DNA of 64,000 bases from VXNE01 sp965200505 (GTDB taxonomy: Bacteria; Pseudomonadota; Gammaproteobacteria; Pseudomonadales; Azotimanducaceae). Each line of letters begins with the position of its first letter. Within the stretch, counting starts at the first letter, position 1. The stretch is from positions 620,001 to 684,000 of the forward strand of contig OZ241343.1 of NCBI GenBank assembly GCA_965200505.1, read 5' to 3'. This document shows positions 17,350 through 25,760 of this stretch, piece after piece. Under the pieces are notes generated by a model. The model saw nothing but the letters and a program-made list of their open reading frames with translations. It was not told where the DNA came from and did not search any database. The translations under genes were made by a program, and so were the position numbers.

Positions 17350-18180
17350 TCAATCCGCATCGCCCTGCGCCCGAAACGCGGTCTCCAACTCCGCGACGCT
17401 CGCCACACGCCGTTCCGCCGCCTCCCGTTGCACACGCTGTTCGCCGTAGGTGCGCAGGTACTCGCCGGCCGCGGGGTCAAAGAAGCGCAGCAGTCCATCG
17501 CGGTAACACAGCTCCAGCCCCAGCGCCTCGCTCGGCAAGCGCCCCGCCGCGTTGGCGGGCACCCGCTCGTACTCGCCGCCACGCAGCCGGTAGCCCACCA
17601 GCATTTCGCCCAGCGGCGCACCTGAATCGTCGCGCAGGCGGGCACCCGTCTCGTCGAACATCCAGTACTCCGGCACCCCGAGGCGTTGGTAGAGGGCGCG
17701 CTTGTCCACTTGGTCCGGACGCAAGCTGCCCGGCGGGAGGTCCCCCGGCCCGAAGCCCGGTGGTGCCAACTCGTCCAGCACGAAGTCCGGCGTCGGCTCC
17801 TCCCACAGCTTGTACGAGTTGCGCCCCCCGCTTGCCTCCGTCGCCCGCGCCACAAGCAGATCCGGCACCACGACCTTGTGTGGTTGGCCCCTCACATAGG
17901 GCATCGACAGATTTGCAGACACGGCGCTCCCGCGGCCCTGGAAATGGTCATCCAGCACCGTCCAGCAGACCCGCAGCCGCCTAGAATGGCGTTCGTTCCG
18001 CGGCATGGAGTCGGTGATCAAGTAGCCGTCGTCGTCAAGGACGAACCGCGGTGCCGGCTCGTAGTCCCACGGTTCAAGGGCCGCGGCACCGCCGGCCCGG
18101 GCCGCCGCCTCGCGCCAAGCGGACAGCGCGGCTTCGGGCATCGGTGGCGAAGGGGCTCCGGCTTGGGGCTGGGTGACCAT
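17350..18180 (-). CDS. Uma2-family endonuclease paralog 6, diverged
   Basis: A 276-residue protein starting MVTQPQAGAPSPPM at ATG 18180. It keeps the core (HKVVVPDLLVARA, PDFVLDEL, DKRALYQRLGVPEYWMFD) but has an insertion of about 14 residues after the catalytic Glu (APPGFGPGDLPPGSLRPDQ), which replaces LSPSSERRD. The tail is short and lacks the long coiled coil (AAERRVASVAELETAFRAQ). It is the first gene of the array in the direction of transcription and the most distant copy, so it may be the ancestral form. The gap to the next gene (17168-17349) is only 182 bases and lacks most of the shared module. Confidence 0.75.
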   Translation of the reverse strand: MVTQPQAGAPSPPMPEAALSAWREAAARAGGAAALEPWDYEPAPRFVLDDDGYLITDSMPRNERHSRRLRVCWTVLDDHFQGRGSAVSANLSMPYVRGQPHKVVVPDLLVARATEASGGRNSYKLWEEPTPDFVLDELAPPGFGPGDLPPGSLRPDQVDKRALYQRLGVPEYWMFDETGARLRDDSGAPLGEMLVGYRLRGGEYERVPANAAGRLPSEALGLELCYRDGLLRFFDPAAGEYLRTYGEQRVQREAAERRVASVAELETAFRAQGDAD

Positions 18181-18257
18181 GGCTGAAACGATACCACCAG
18201 CCGCGCACTGGGGGCGGCGGCTGGGTCAGACCTCCCGCAAAGGCGCGATGCCGGAAA

Positions 18258-20330
18258 TCACTCGATGAACGCCTTGTGCAGGTCGAGTTCGGCCTTGATG
18301 CGTTCTGTGAGTTCCCAGCCTTCCCGATGGTCTGCCACGACGTACGGGATGACGAGGATGACGAGTTCGGTGCGATCCGCCGTCAACGTGTCGCGCCGGA
18401 AGAGGCGCCCCAGCCCGGGCAGGCGGCCTAGGCCGGGCACCCCGGTTTCGCCTTCGGACTGGTTGTTCGAGACGAGGCCGCCCATCAGCAGCGAGCCGCC
18501 ATCGCGCAACGTGAGGCTGGTGGCGATGCGGCGGGAGAGGATGGTCGGGGTGCCGCTCAAGCTGGTGGCGGCTGAGGGGCGCGCCTCGCTCAGCTCTTGG
18601 GTGATGGCGAGTTCCACCAAGCCGTCCGCCTGCACGACGGGCGAGATTTCCAGCACCACGCCGGTGCGCCGATAGGTCACCTGCTGCAGGAAGTTGGTGG
18701 AACCGCCGGTTTGCGTGCCGGAATCCGCCGTCTGCGTGACGGTGGGGATTTCGTTGCCGGCATCGAAGCTGGCGGTCTCACCGCTCTTCACCATCAGCCG
18801 CGAGGTGGAGCGGATGGCGACGCGGCTGTCCTCGTAGAACAAGTTCAGCACGGCGCGGGTGACGCCGGCGCTGTCGAGGGTGAGGGAAAGCCCCTTGTTG
18901 CGCACACCCAAGGCGTCACGGGTTGCGGTGCGCACCCCCCGGTCACTGCCGATGCCGTTCTTGAACAGGAAGTCCATGCCGGATTCCTGTTCGTCGTTCA
19001 ACGAGATTTCGGCGATCAGCACTTCGATGAGCACCGAGGGCACCGGCTGATCCAGCTGCTCGATCACGCTGCGCAGCTTCGCCCAGTCGCGGCCGGCGCC
19101 GCGAAACAGCAGCATGTTGCGGTTCTTATCGACCACGATGCCGCCGGCGCGGCGGCCGAAGCCGCCCGCCGAGCCCGTGTCGGCGGCCTCGGTAGTGGTC
19201 TCGGCGAATTCGTCGGTAGCGCCGGCGCTGGCACCGAAGAGGATTTGGTTCAACGTCTCCGTCATGCTGGCCGCTTCGGTGTGCCGCACTTGGTAGGTGA
19301 ACACCGCGTCTTCCACCGCGGCTTCCTCCTTGGCGTCGATGAGCTTCGCCCACTGCCTGATGTGCTCGAGGATGGCGCGGTCGGCGGCGAAGGCCACCAC
19401 CTTATCCACGCTATCAAGCGCCAGCACGATGACGGCGCCGGTGCTGCGGCCCTCCGTCACCTTGTAGCCCTGCGCCTCGAGGATCGCCGTCAAGTCCTTC
19501 GCCAGCGCTTGGGCGTCAAGGAAGGCCGGTTCGATGATGACGCCATGGCGGCCGCGCAGCAGCGGCTGATCCAACACCTCGATCATGTCGGCGGCGCGGG
19601 CCACGATGGCCGGGGCGCCACGCAGCAGGATGGCGTTGAACTCCGGATATTCGTCGATGCCGACGTCCTCTGGGAACGCTTCGCGCAGAATGCCGTACAC
19701 GTTGGGCACACGCAGCGCCGTCAGGGGCACCAACTGGAAGATGACGCGGTGGGTGGCCGGCACCGCCGGCAGGGTGCGGCCGCTGATGAGGAGCGGGATG
19801 TCGCTGGCCGCCACCTCCTCGGTGGAGACGAAGCGGATGACCCCCTCGGATTCCTCCAAGCCAACGCCGTAATCCTGCAACACGCGCCGCGCCGTGGCGA
19901 ATAGCTGCGCCGGTGGGACGGGTTCGGTGAGGCGCAAGGTGACGAGGTCTTCCTCTTCCCGCAACTCCGGTGAGATGGAGAACGACAGGCCCAGGCGCTC
20001 GGCAAACACTTCGTTGATGAAGGCCGGCAACGGCACGTCGTTGAAGGAAACGGTGATCGGGTCTCCCTGCAAGTCTTCGCCCAGGCGGTCGGCGATGCCC
20101 TGCGCCACCGAGCGCTGCATGACCACGCCCGGGGCCGGGCTGATGCCGGTCTGCCGCGCCGCGGCCTCGGCAGCCACACCCGGTTCAGTCGCCGGCAGCG
20201 TCTTGGGCGGACGGAGGGGTTCCGGGAGCGGCTGCACGTCAAGGCCGGCGCAGCCGGCGAGGAGCGCGAGTGCCACCAGCGCGAACCAACTGCGGGCGGC
20301 GCTAGGCACGGCGTGTCGGCGGGCCGGCAC
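18258..20330 (-). CDS. gspD: Type II secretion outer-membrane secretin GspD
   Basis: A 690-residue protein. It has a lipoprotein-type signal (FALVALALLAGCAG) with Cys near residue 28. N-terminal modules follow: a short N0-like segment (ITVSFNDVPLPAFINEVFAERLGLSF), then N1-N3 repeats with VIFQLVPLTALRVPNVYGIL, RGAPAIVARAADMIEVLD and VFTYQVRHTEAASMTETLN. The C-terminal secretin core has VPSVLIEVLIAEISLNDE, GNEIPTVTQ and LLMGGLVSNNQSEGETGVPGLGRLPGLGRLF, the secretin signature. It forms the outer-membrane channel of the type II system. The GTG start abuts the stop of the preceding gene. It is the last gene of the operon, as in Xanthomonas xps. The final 25 residues may bind a pilotin. Confidence 0.9.
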   Translation of the reverse strand: MPARRHAVPSAARSWFALVALALLAGCAGLDVQPLPEPLRPPKTLPATEPGVAAEAAARQTGISPAPGVVMQRSVAQGIADRLGEDLQGDPITVSFNDVPLPAFINEVFAERLGLSFSISPELREEEDLVTLRLTEPVPPAQLFATARRVLQDYGVGLEESEGVIRFVSTEEVAASDIPLLISGRTLPAVPATHRVIFQLVPLTALRVPNVYGILREAFPEDVGIDEYPEFNAILLRGAPAIVARAADMIEVLDQPLLRGRHGVIIEPAFLDAQALAKDLTAILEAQGYKVTEGRSTGAVIVLALDSVDKVVAFAADRAILEHIRQWAKLIDAKEEAAVEDAVFTYQVRHTEAASMTETLNQILFGASAGATDEFAETTTEAADTGSAGGFGRRAGGIVVDKNRNMLLFRGAGRDWAKLRSVIEQLDQPVPSVLIEVLIAEISLNDEQESGMDFLFKNGIGSDRGVRTATRDALGVRNKGLSLTLDSAGVTRAVLNLFYEDSRVAIRSTSRLMVKSGETASFDAGNEIPTVTQTADSGTQTGGSTNFLQQVTYRRTGVVLEISPVVQADGLVELAITQELSEARPSAATSLSGTPTILSRRIATSLTLRDGGSLLMGGLVSNNQSEGETGVPGLGRLPGLGRLFRRDTLTADRTELVILVIPYVVADHREGWELTERIKAELDLHKAFIE

Positions 20331-20981
20331 CTAGGGTGACTCCCCGCCCGACCGCGCGGCGTCTGGCCCCACCTGCCCGTCGTTCAGCGCCGGAAAGAGC
20401 CGCAACGTCTCCTGCTCGCCGTCTGTGGCCAAGGTGAGGGCGGCGGCCGTGATGGCGACCAGCCGGCGACCATCCGGCAACGTCTCGCCGGCCTCGAAGC
20501 GGCCGACGCCACCATCCGGCAAGGCCAGCAGCACGGCGCGTTCCGCCCACTCGGGCGCTTGTCCGGCAGTCGGGCCGGCGCTTGGGCGCACCGTGGCGCT
20601 CACGCCGACAAAACCGATGCGGTCCAGCTCGGCACGCGCCGCTTGCTCCATTTGCGTGGCTTCCTCGGCAGCGCGCGCGGCATCAACTTCCGCCAGCGAC
20701 ACACCCCAGCGGCGGCTGGTCAAGAACGCCGTCAAGTCTTCTTCCGGCGCCAACTGCGGCGGCGGTGCGGCGAGCGGGTTGCGCAGCGCCGCGGCGCGGC
20801 CATCCGCGACCTCAACCGGCAGCGCCCACGCCGCCGCCGCGGTGACGGCGACGGCCGCCAGCGCACCGAGCAACGGGCGGCGATGGCGGTGGGCGCTCTC
20901 GCGGCAAGCCGCGATAAAGGCTGATTGCATGGCGAAACGGCGGGCGTGGTCTGTGGGCCGATTGAGCCTATTGTCGCTCAT
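20331..20981 (-). CDS. Type II secretion GspC/XpsN-like inner-membrane protein
   Basis: A 216-residue protein with a short cytoplasmic N-terminus, one membrane span (LLGALAAVAVTAAAAWALPV, about residues 36-56) and a periplasmic part. The last 70 residues look like the homology region of GspC/PilP proteins: AVLLALPDGGVGRFEAGETLPDGRRLVAI followed by ALTLATDGEQETLRLFP. Between gspM and gspD it occupies the position of xpsN in Xanthomonas, which takes the GspC role of linking the inner platform to the secretin. Sequence similarity to the classical family is weak, so the assignment rests mostly on context. Confidence 0.7.
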   Translation of the reverse strand: MSDNRLNRPTDHARRFAMQSAFIAACRESAHRHRRPLLGALAAVAVTAAAAWALPVEVADGRAAALRNPLAAPPPQLAPEEDLTAFLTSRRWGVSLAEVDAARAAEEATQMEQAARAELDRIGFVGVSATVRPSAGPTAGQAPEWAERAVLLALPDGGVGRFEAGETLPDGRRLVAITAAALTLATDGEQETLRLFPALNDGQVGPDAARSGGESP

Positions 20982-21014
20982 TTCGCCCGATGGGTTTGGC
21001 CGGCGGCGCCAAGG

Positions 21015-21647
21015 TCAGCCGCCTTCGGGCTCCTCTTCCGGCGCTTCCACGCCCACGAAGTACGCCGAGAGCAACACCGTGAGCCGCGCGTCGCGGCGGC
21101 GCACCTGCAAGCGGTCGATCACCAATTTGCGCGGCCACTTGGCGATGGCGCGGATGACTTCGAGTTCCGCGCCTTCACCGGCGAGCCCGCTGAACTGCGC
21201 CTGCGCCTGCCACAAACCCGGCGCCTCCGGCACCGGGCGGCTGATGCCGGCCTGCACGATGGGGTTGCGGAACGGCAGGTCGCCGGTGATCTCGGTCAGC
21301 GCGGCCTGCAGGCGGGCCTGCGCCAAGCCCGGCGTTTCCGCTTGCCAAAACCGCTCGGTGAGGGCCGCGGCACGGGCCTGCTCGGCAGCGAGCAACGCCG
21401 CCCAATCCGCATCGTTCGTCAAGCCTTGGGCGCGGCTCAGGCGGCTCGCGGACGCCGCGTAGGCATCGTGGGCGGCGCTAAGCCGATCGGACTGCAGCAA
21501 GAGCCCATGCACGAGCAGAATGGCGGCCACCGCCCAAGCACCGGCGCGCAAGCGTGGATTGGCGGCAAGCTCCGCGCCGGCGCGGGTGAAGACGCGCCCG
21601 ATGACGCTCCGCGCACTTAGGCGCACACCCGGCAAGGTGGTGCTCAC
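21015..21647 (-). CDS. Type II secretion GspM-like protein
   Basis: A 210-residue protein. There is one membrane span at about residues 35-52 (LRAGAWAVAAILLVHGLLL), then a coiled-coil segment rich in Ala/Arg/Glu/Leu and a ferredoxin-like C-terminal domain (IAKWPRKLVIDRLQVRRRDARLTVLLSAYFVG). This matches GspM and PilO, which pair with GspL/PilN in the inner platform. The GTG start overlaps the upstream stop by four bases (GTGA at 21644-21647). The family is very variable; position between the GspL-like and GspC-like genes is the strongest argument. Confidence 0.7.
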   Translation of the reverse strand: MSTTLPGVRLSARSVIGRVFTRAGAELAANPRLRAGAWAVAAILLVHGLLLQSDRLSAAHDAYAASASRLSRAQGLTNDADWAALLAAEQARAAALTERFWQAETPGLAQARLQAALTEITGDLPFRNPIVQAGISRPVPEAPGLWQAQAQFSGLAGEGAELEVIRAIAKWPRKLVIDRLQVRRRDARLTVLLSAYFVGVEAPEEEPEGG

Positions 21648-22714
21648 GCGCGCACCCGCAGCGTGATGCGCACACGATCCTCGCGCTGCGCCCGCCCGAC
21701 GCGCACCTCCGTGAACCGCGGTTCAGCCTCCAGCGCCCGAACGTAGGCCACCGTGTCCACGCTGCGCTCCGTGTCTTCCACGATGACGGTCAGTTCGCCT
21801 TGCTGATAGTTCCATTCCGCGAAGCGTGTGGTCGCGCTCGGAATGGCCGCGTCCACCAAACTCATCAAACGCGCCTGCGAGGGCACGTTGAGGATGGCCA
21901 CCAAGGCGTCGTTGCGGCGGCGCAAGCCCGTCGCCTCGGCGCGGGTGCCGGCGATGGGGCCGAGTTCCGCTTCCAAGGCGGCGAACTCTTGGGCGGCGGC
22001 GGCATCCAAGCGCACGACCTTCGAGAACCGCGCCTCCTGCCAAACGGCGACCAGCGCCAGCGCGAGCAGGCTGGCGGCGGCGAGCGGCCACTCGTTGGCG
22101 ATGAGCCACTCTTGGGGTGTTTGCGGGCTGCGCCACGGCGCCGCGGCGTGGCGCGGCGGGATGTCCTCACCCGCTCCCGACACCGCCGCGTCGATGCCGT
22201 GGCGGGCGAGCACGTCGGTGAGCTCATCGGCAGTCGGGCGCTGCGGAAACCAGAACGAAGCCCGCAACACGCCATCACGCCAAGACTGAAGCTCCCAACC
22301 GTGGGCGGTGCGCTCCAGCCAAGCGCCATCGGCACGGCGCGGCAGGAACACCGTTTCGGGGCACACTTGCACACGAGCCAAATCCACGGGCGCCGCGAAC
22401 GGTTCGCCCCGCACGGCCACCACGCGCTGATCCCAGAACCACACCATCGCCACGCCACCCGTCCAAACCGCGTGCCATCCGGTGTGCTCGAACGGGCTCC
22501 ACACCGGCACCTTGAGCGCAAGCGCGGCGCGGCGGCGGTTGCGCGGGACGTTGGCGAAGTCCTCACAGCGGAATAGGGTGAGGTCGCGCCCGACGATCCA
22601 ATGCGGACGCAATGAGCGTACCGGCAGCCGCTCGGCGCCAGCGCGGGTTTGGATGACGTTAGGTTGGTCGGAGAAGCGGCGTCGCAGGGAGGCGAGGCGC
22701 TCCTTGAGCGTCAT
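21644..22714 (-). CDS. Type II secretion GspL-like protein
   Basis: A 356-residue protein. The N-terminal part (about 1-205) is cytoplasmic, followed by one span (WPLAAASLLALALVAVWQ, about 208-226) and a periplasmic PilN-like domain (PSQARLMSLVDAAIPS, GELTVIVEDTERSVDTVAYVRALEAE). GspL anchors the GspE ATPase through its cytoplasmic domain. ATG 22714 is preferred over the TTG three bases upstream. The start overlaps the end of gspK by 56 bases in another frame, longer than usual, so a later start cannot be excluded. Confidence 0.75.
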   Translation of the reverse strand: MTLKERLASLRRRFSDQPNVIQTRAGAERLPVRSLRPHWIVGRDLTLFRCEDFANVPRNRRRAALALKVPVWSPFEHTGWHAVWTGGVAMVWFWDQRVVAVRGEPFAAPVDLARVQVCPETVFLPRRADGAWLERTAHGWELQSWRDGVLRASFWFPQRPTADELTDVLARHGIDAAVSGAGEDIPPRHAAAPWRSPQTPQEWLIANEWPLAAASLLALALVAVWQEARFSKVVRLDAAAAQEFAALEAELGPIAGTRAEATGLRRRNDALVAILNVPSQARLMSLVDAAIPSATTRFAEWNYQQGELTVIVEDTERSVDTVAYVRALEAEPRFTEVRVGRAQREDRVRITLRVRA

Positions 22715-23726
22715 CAAGATAGTCCCAATAGCGGTACTCCTTGCGCCAAGGCGTGGTGCGCCCCGACGGGGTGAGTGAGATGCCGGTGACCGAGCGCATG
22801 GCGGCGCCTTGGGCCCAAATGGAAATCCTCAAGAACGGCGACGGCGACACGCGCACCAGCTCCGCATCCACCGCCGGAAAGACGCCGGTGAGGGTGGCCA
22901 CCTCCTTCAAGGTTCGGATGGGCGCGGCTTCACGCGCCTGCAACACCCGCGCCACGGCTTCATCGCCGACGCCGAGCAGTGCCTTCAGCAGCATCGGATG
23001 CATCGTATTGAAATTATAGCCAGTGCTGCCGCGGGTGGTGAGGAGCCGCCGCAGCTCGACCCATTGCCCCGGCGCCACCAGCGCGTCGATGCCGAGCACC
23101 TTCTTGAACTCCGTCGGGCTCGCCATCAGCCAGTTGGCCGGCGGTGGCCGTTGGCGGCGGCGGTAGTCGTGGCGTTCGGCGCCGTCCAGTGTGAGTGTTT
23201 CGTCAAGGTCCGTGTAATCCTGCACACGGGGGACGATCCAGCGCAGGCTCGCAGCGCTGACGCCAACGCCCCGCAGCGCGGCGTGGAACTTCGGATCCCG
23301 CGGGGCGTTGACGGACACGAGGCCACTCTCTTCCTGAATGGCGAAGCGCATCCGGCCGAGGCCGGCATAGGCTTCGCCGGAGTAGGTGAGCTCGCCTTCG
23401 CCGCGGCCCGGCACCGGGCGCGTCGGATCGTCCGTGAAGCGCTGCGGGGTCTCCAGCACCAACCCGCGGTGGCTGGCGCGGCCGGTGGCGATCAGATAAA
23501 GGAGCGTGGCCTCCGTGGCGCGGCGGTCCAGCTCGTCCTGCAGCCGTTCCTTGACGGCGATGCCGCGCACGATGTCTTCCTGCACCGCGGCGTTGATGTA
23601 GGCACCCGCCACCGCGAGCGCCGCGATGGCCCACAAAGTGGCGGCAAGAACGAAACCCCGCGGGTGGAACGCCGCACGGCGGCCCAGCACGGGGTGGTGG
23701 CAGGCCCGGCGCGGTTGGCCGCTCAT
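22659..23726 (-). CDS. gspK: Type II secretion minor pseudopilin GspK
   Basis: A 355-residue protein. A basic leader (MSGQPRRACHHPVLG...) precedes RGFVLAATLWAIAALAVAGAYI, the type IV-prepilin N-terminus. The large globular part (VNAPRDPKFHAALRGVGV, QDYTDLDETLTLDGAERHDY, TEFKKVLGIDALV, TLKEVATLTGVFPAVDAELV) is typical of GspK, which tips the pseudopilus and contains calcium-binding loops. ATG 23726 overlaps the stop of gspJ by four bases (ATGA). The family lacks Glu5 of other pseudopilins; here position 5 is not Glu (FVLAAT), in agreement. Confidence 0.85.
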   Translation of the reverse strand: MSGQPRRACHHPVLGRRAAFHPRGFVLAATLWAIAALAVAGAYINAAVQEDIVRGIAVKERLQDELDRRATEATLLYLIATGRASHRGLVLETPQRFTDDPTRPVPGRGEGELTYSGEAYAGLGRMRFAIQEESGLVSVNAPRDPKFHAALRGVGVSAASLRWIVPRVQDYTDLDETLTLDGAERHDYRRRQRPPPANWLMASPTEFKKVLGIDALVAPGQWVELRRLLTTRGSTGYNFNTMHPMLLKALLGVGDEAVARVLQAREAAPIRTLKEVATLTGVFPAVDAELVRVSPSPFLRISIWAQGAAMRSVTGISLTPSGRTTPWRKEYRYWDYLDDAQGAPRLPATPLLRPT

Positions 23727-24337
23727 CGGAGCGTCGCTTCCGTGTGCAGCGGGGTCGGGGACGCCTCCACCCGCGCCAGCCACAAGTCACCCCGCGTCGC
23801 GGACCGCAAGCGGATGAGCGTCGGCGTCCACTCCAAGGGCTTGGCGGCCACCGGCCAGCGCTCATGCCATTCGCCGGCGGCGTCCGCGTATTGGAAGGCG
23901 AGCCCCGCTTCTTGCGCGGCGAAGACGGGCCACGCCGTGCCGCCATCCTCTTGGTACGACACCTGCTGCCCGGCGGAGGCGTCCGCCTCGGCGATGGACC
24001 AACGCGCCCGCACCGGCATCCCCGGCTCGGCAAACAACGGCTGCAGCGTGAGGCCGGCGAAGGCCGCGCCATCGCCGACGAAGCGCCGCGCCGGCATCCC
24101 GTACGGATGCAGCCCCTGCACGGTGTCCAAGAACCATTGCTGACGCAGGCTCGCCGCGAACGCCGCGGCGTGGCTGCGTTGCGCCCGGGCGTATTGGCCG
24201 GAAAAGAAACCAATGCCCTGCACCACCGTGGCGCCCAGCAGGGCGACGAGCACGAACACCACCAGCGCTTCGAGCAGGGTGAGGCCCGCGGGCGGACGAG
24301 GCGCCGGCGCCGAGCCGCGGCAGTGGCGTTCCGTCAT
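23723..24337 (-). CDS. gspJ: Type II secretion minor pseudopilin GspJ
   Basis: A 204-residue protein. The leader MTERHCRGSAPAPRPPAG is followed by LTLLEALVVFVLVALLGATVV, with the conserved Glu at position 5 of the mature form. The globular part is beta-rich (AFAGLTLQPLFAEPGMPVRARWSIAE, LEWTPTLIRLRSATRGDLWLARVEASP). It overlaps gspI by four bases (ATGA at 24334-24337). The prepilin peptidase substrate site is A-G/L rather than the usual G/F, which is somewhat atypical. Confidence 0.75.
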   Translation of the reverse strand: MTERHCRGSAPAPRPPAGLTLLEALVVFVLVALLGATVVQGIGFFSGQYARAQRSHAAAFAASLRQQWFLDTVQGLHPYGMPARRFVGDGAAFAGLTLQPLFAEPGMPVRARWSIAEADASAGQQVSYQEDGGTAWPVFAAQEAGLAFQYADAAGEWHERWPVAAKPLEWTPTLIRLRSATRGDLWLARVEASPTPLHTEATLR

Positions 24338-24843
24338 GGCCCGAGGACACCCCCAAGCCCCAGCGCATCCAGCTCGGATACTTTGCCCCGCACCCGCTCA
24401 AAACCCACCTGCCGCGTGCGCCAGACGCCAATGCGCCGGCCCTGCCGGGAAACCTCGTACTCCACCTCATAGAGGCCAAAGTCGAAACCCATTTGCGTTC
24501 CCACGCTGTTTTGGCCGTGGCGCACCGGCTCCACCAACGTGGCGGACCACGCGATGTCGTAGCCATCCACCACGAAACGGCCGCCGCCCTCGCGCCACGG
24601 GTCAACGGCGGCGATGCGCTCCATCGCGTAGCGGGCGATGGGGGTCTGGCCGGCCACGTCCTGCACCCGCGTGAGGGAGATGAGATTGGTGTTGTAGAGG
24701 CCGTACATCGCCATGCCGGCGATGGCGAAGAGCGAGAGCGCCACGATGGCCTCAAGGAGCGTGAAGCCGGTTGGGACGCGCGAGTGCCGCGCCGGCGTTG
24801 CGCGGCGCGGCGTTGGCCTCCGCTCGGCACAGCGTTTGGCCAC
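24334..24843 (-). CDS. gspI: Type II secretion minor pseudopilin GspI
   Basis: A 169-residue protein with a basic leader ending at TG/FTLLEAIVALSLFAIAGMAMYGLYN. The Glu5 and hydrophobic helix are characteristic of type IV pilin-like proteins. The remaining 120 residues contain the beta-sheet domain (GGRFVVDGYDIAWSATLVEP, GLYEVEYEVSRQGRRIGVWRTRQVGFERV). A GTG start at 24843 leaves a one-base gap to the gspH stop. Assigned to I rather than J or H by length and order. Confidence 0.75.
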   Translation of the reverse strand: MAKRCAERRPTPRRATPARHSRVPTGFTLLEAIVALSLFAIAGMAMYGLYNTNLISLTRVQDVAGQTPIARYAMERIAAVDPWREGGGRFVVDGYDIAWSATLVEPVRHGQNSVGTQMGFDFGLYEVEYEVSRQGRRIGVWRTRQVGFERVRGKVSELDALGLGGVLGP

Positions 24844-24844
24844 T

Positions 24845-25282
24845 TCAATCCGCTCCGGCGAGGCGGCAAAACGGCGGCGTCAAGACGAGCTCGATGGTTT
24901 CGCCGTCGGTGTGCGCCAACGCCACTTCGCCGCCTAGGCAGAAGCCGTTCGCACGCACCCGCACCGGCCGCTTCACGGTGAGCGTCCAGCCCGGCGGCAG
25001 GTCGATGGCGTACGGGGCGTAGTCCGCGTAGCGGGTGGCGTCGGTGGCGTTCGGGTCGAAGATGGCGTAGGCGCGACGGGCGGCCACGGCGCGGTGGCTC
25101 AAGGCTCGGAACTCATCGACGATGCGGTCGCGCTCCGCCTGCCGCGAGAAGGCGCCGTACAGCCGTTCGAGGTTCGGCAGCGCCAAGGCGGCGACCAAGC
25201 CAAGCAAGGCGAGGACGATGGTGAGCTCAAGCAGCGTGAAGCCGCGGTCAACCGTTGTCCGGCAGGTAGCCGATGTCCTCAT
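24845..25282 (-). CDS. gspH: Type II secretion minor pseudopilin GspH
   Basis: A 145-residue protein starting MRTSATCRTTVDRG/FTLLELTIVLALLGLVAALALPNLE. The cleavage site G/F and Glu5 are perfect. The ATG at 25282 follows GGAGAAGGC at a good distance and overlaps gspG by 35 bases. The rest is short and beta-rich (AYAIFDPNATDATRYADYAPYAIDLPPGWTLTVKRPVRV). The long upstream reading frame is antisense-like noise within gspG. Confidence 0.75.
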   Translation of the reverse strand: MRTSATCRTTVDRGFTLLELTIVLALLGLVAALALPNLERLYGAFSRQAERDRIVDEFRALSHRAVAARRAYAIFDPNATDATRYADYAPYAIDLPPGWTLTVKRPVRVRANGFCLGGEVALAHTDGETIELVLTPPFCRLAGAD

Positions 25283-25760
25283 CGATGCCTTCTCCGCCGG
25301 GGGCGGAATCCGCCCCCAACGAATAGAGCGCAAACCCTTGCAGGTTGCCGGCCGGGAACTCGTAGCGATAGGGCGCCCGCCACGGATCGAGGGGCACTTC
25401 GTCGTCCAAATACGGGCCGCGCCAGTAGTCCGCAACGTCCGCCGGCGCCCGCATCAACGCCGCCAAGCCATCGCTCGTCGAAGGGAACTCGCCCACATCC
25501 AGGCGGTACGTCAGGAGCGCGCCGCGCAGCATCTTCACTTGGGTGTCGGCGGTGGCGACCTTCGAGGTGTCCACACGGCTCAAGAGGCGCGGCCCCACGA
25601 GGCCGGCCAAGAGCCCCAAGATCACGAGCACCACCATGAGCTCGATCAGGTTGAAGCCGCCCATGCGTCGGCCCGTGCCGCGCGGTGGCGGACCAACGCG
25701 GCGCCACCGGCGAGCGGCGCTGCCGGCGGCGCCCAGCGGAACCCTAAAGCACGATTTCAT
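25248..25760 (-). CDS. gspG: Type II secretion major pseudopilin GspG
   Basis: About 170 residues. The mature N-terminus is G/FNLIELMVVLVILGLLAGLVGPRLL, preceded by an unusually long basic leader if ATG 25760 is used (about 34 residues); the internal ATG 25664 would leave a leader of three residues, too short. The body shows the GspG signature YRLDVGEFPSTSDGLAALM, YWRGPYLDDEVPLDPWRAPY and FALYSLGADSAPGGEG, including the C-terminal calcium-loop residues. It polymerises to form the pseudopilus. The start overlaps gspF by 17 bases. Confidence 0.85.
   Translation of the reverse strand: MKSCFRVPLGAAGSAARRWRRVGPPPRGTGRRMGGFNLIELMVVLVILGLLAGLVGPRLLSRVDTSKVATADTQVKMLRGALLTYRLDVGEFPSTSDGLAALMRAPADVADYWRGPYLDDEVPLDPWRAPYRYEFPAGNLQGFALYSLGADSAPGGEGIDEDIGYLPDNG

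Larger units (their letters stand above)
11003..18180 (-). repeat. Head-to-tail array of six Uma2-family gene units
   Basis: Five units of about 1.22-1.36 kb plus a diverged sixth, all on the minus strand. Each unit has a nuclease gene and, for the first five, a conserved intergenic segment. The marker GCCTTGCGCAAGCCGTTTCG recurs at 11017, 12274, 13634, 14858 and 16096. Flanks and C-terminal codons are nearly identical, whereas the central coding parts fall into types A, B, C, B, C in plus-strand order. Confidence 0.9.

Noticed and set aside
11003..18180. Insertion sequence or transposon array
   Set aside because: No transposase, no terminal inverted repeats and no target duplication; the repeated unit is a gene plus its spacer.
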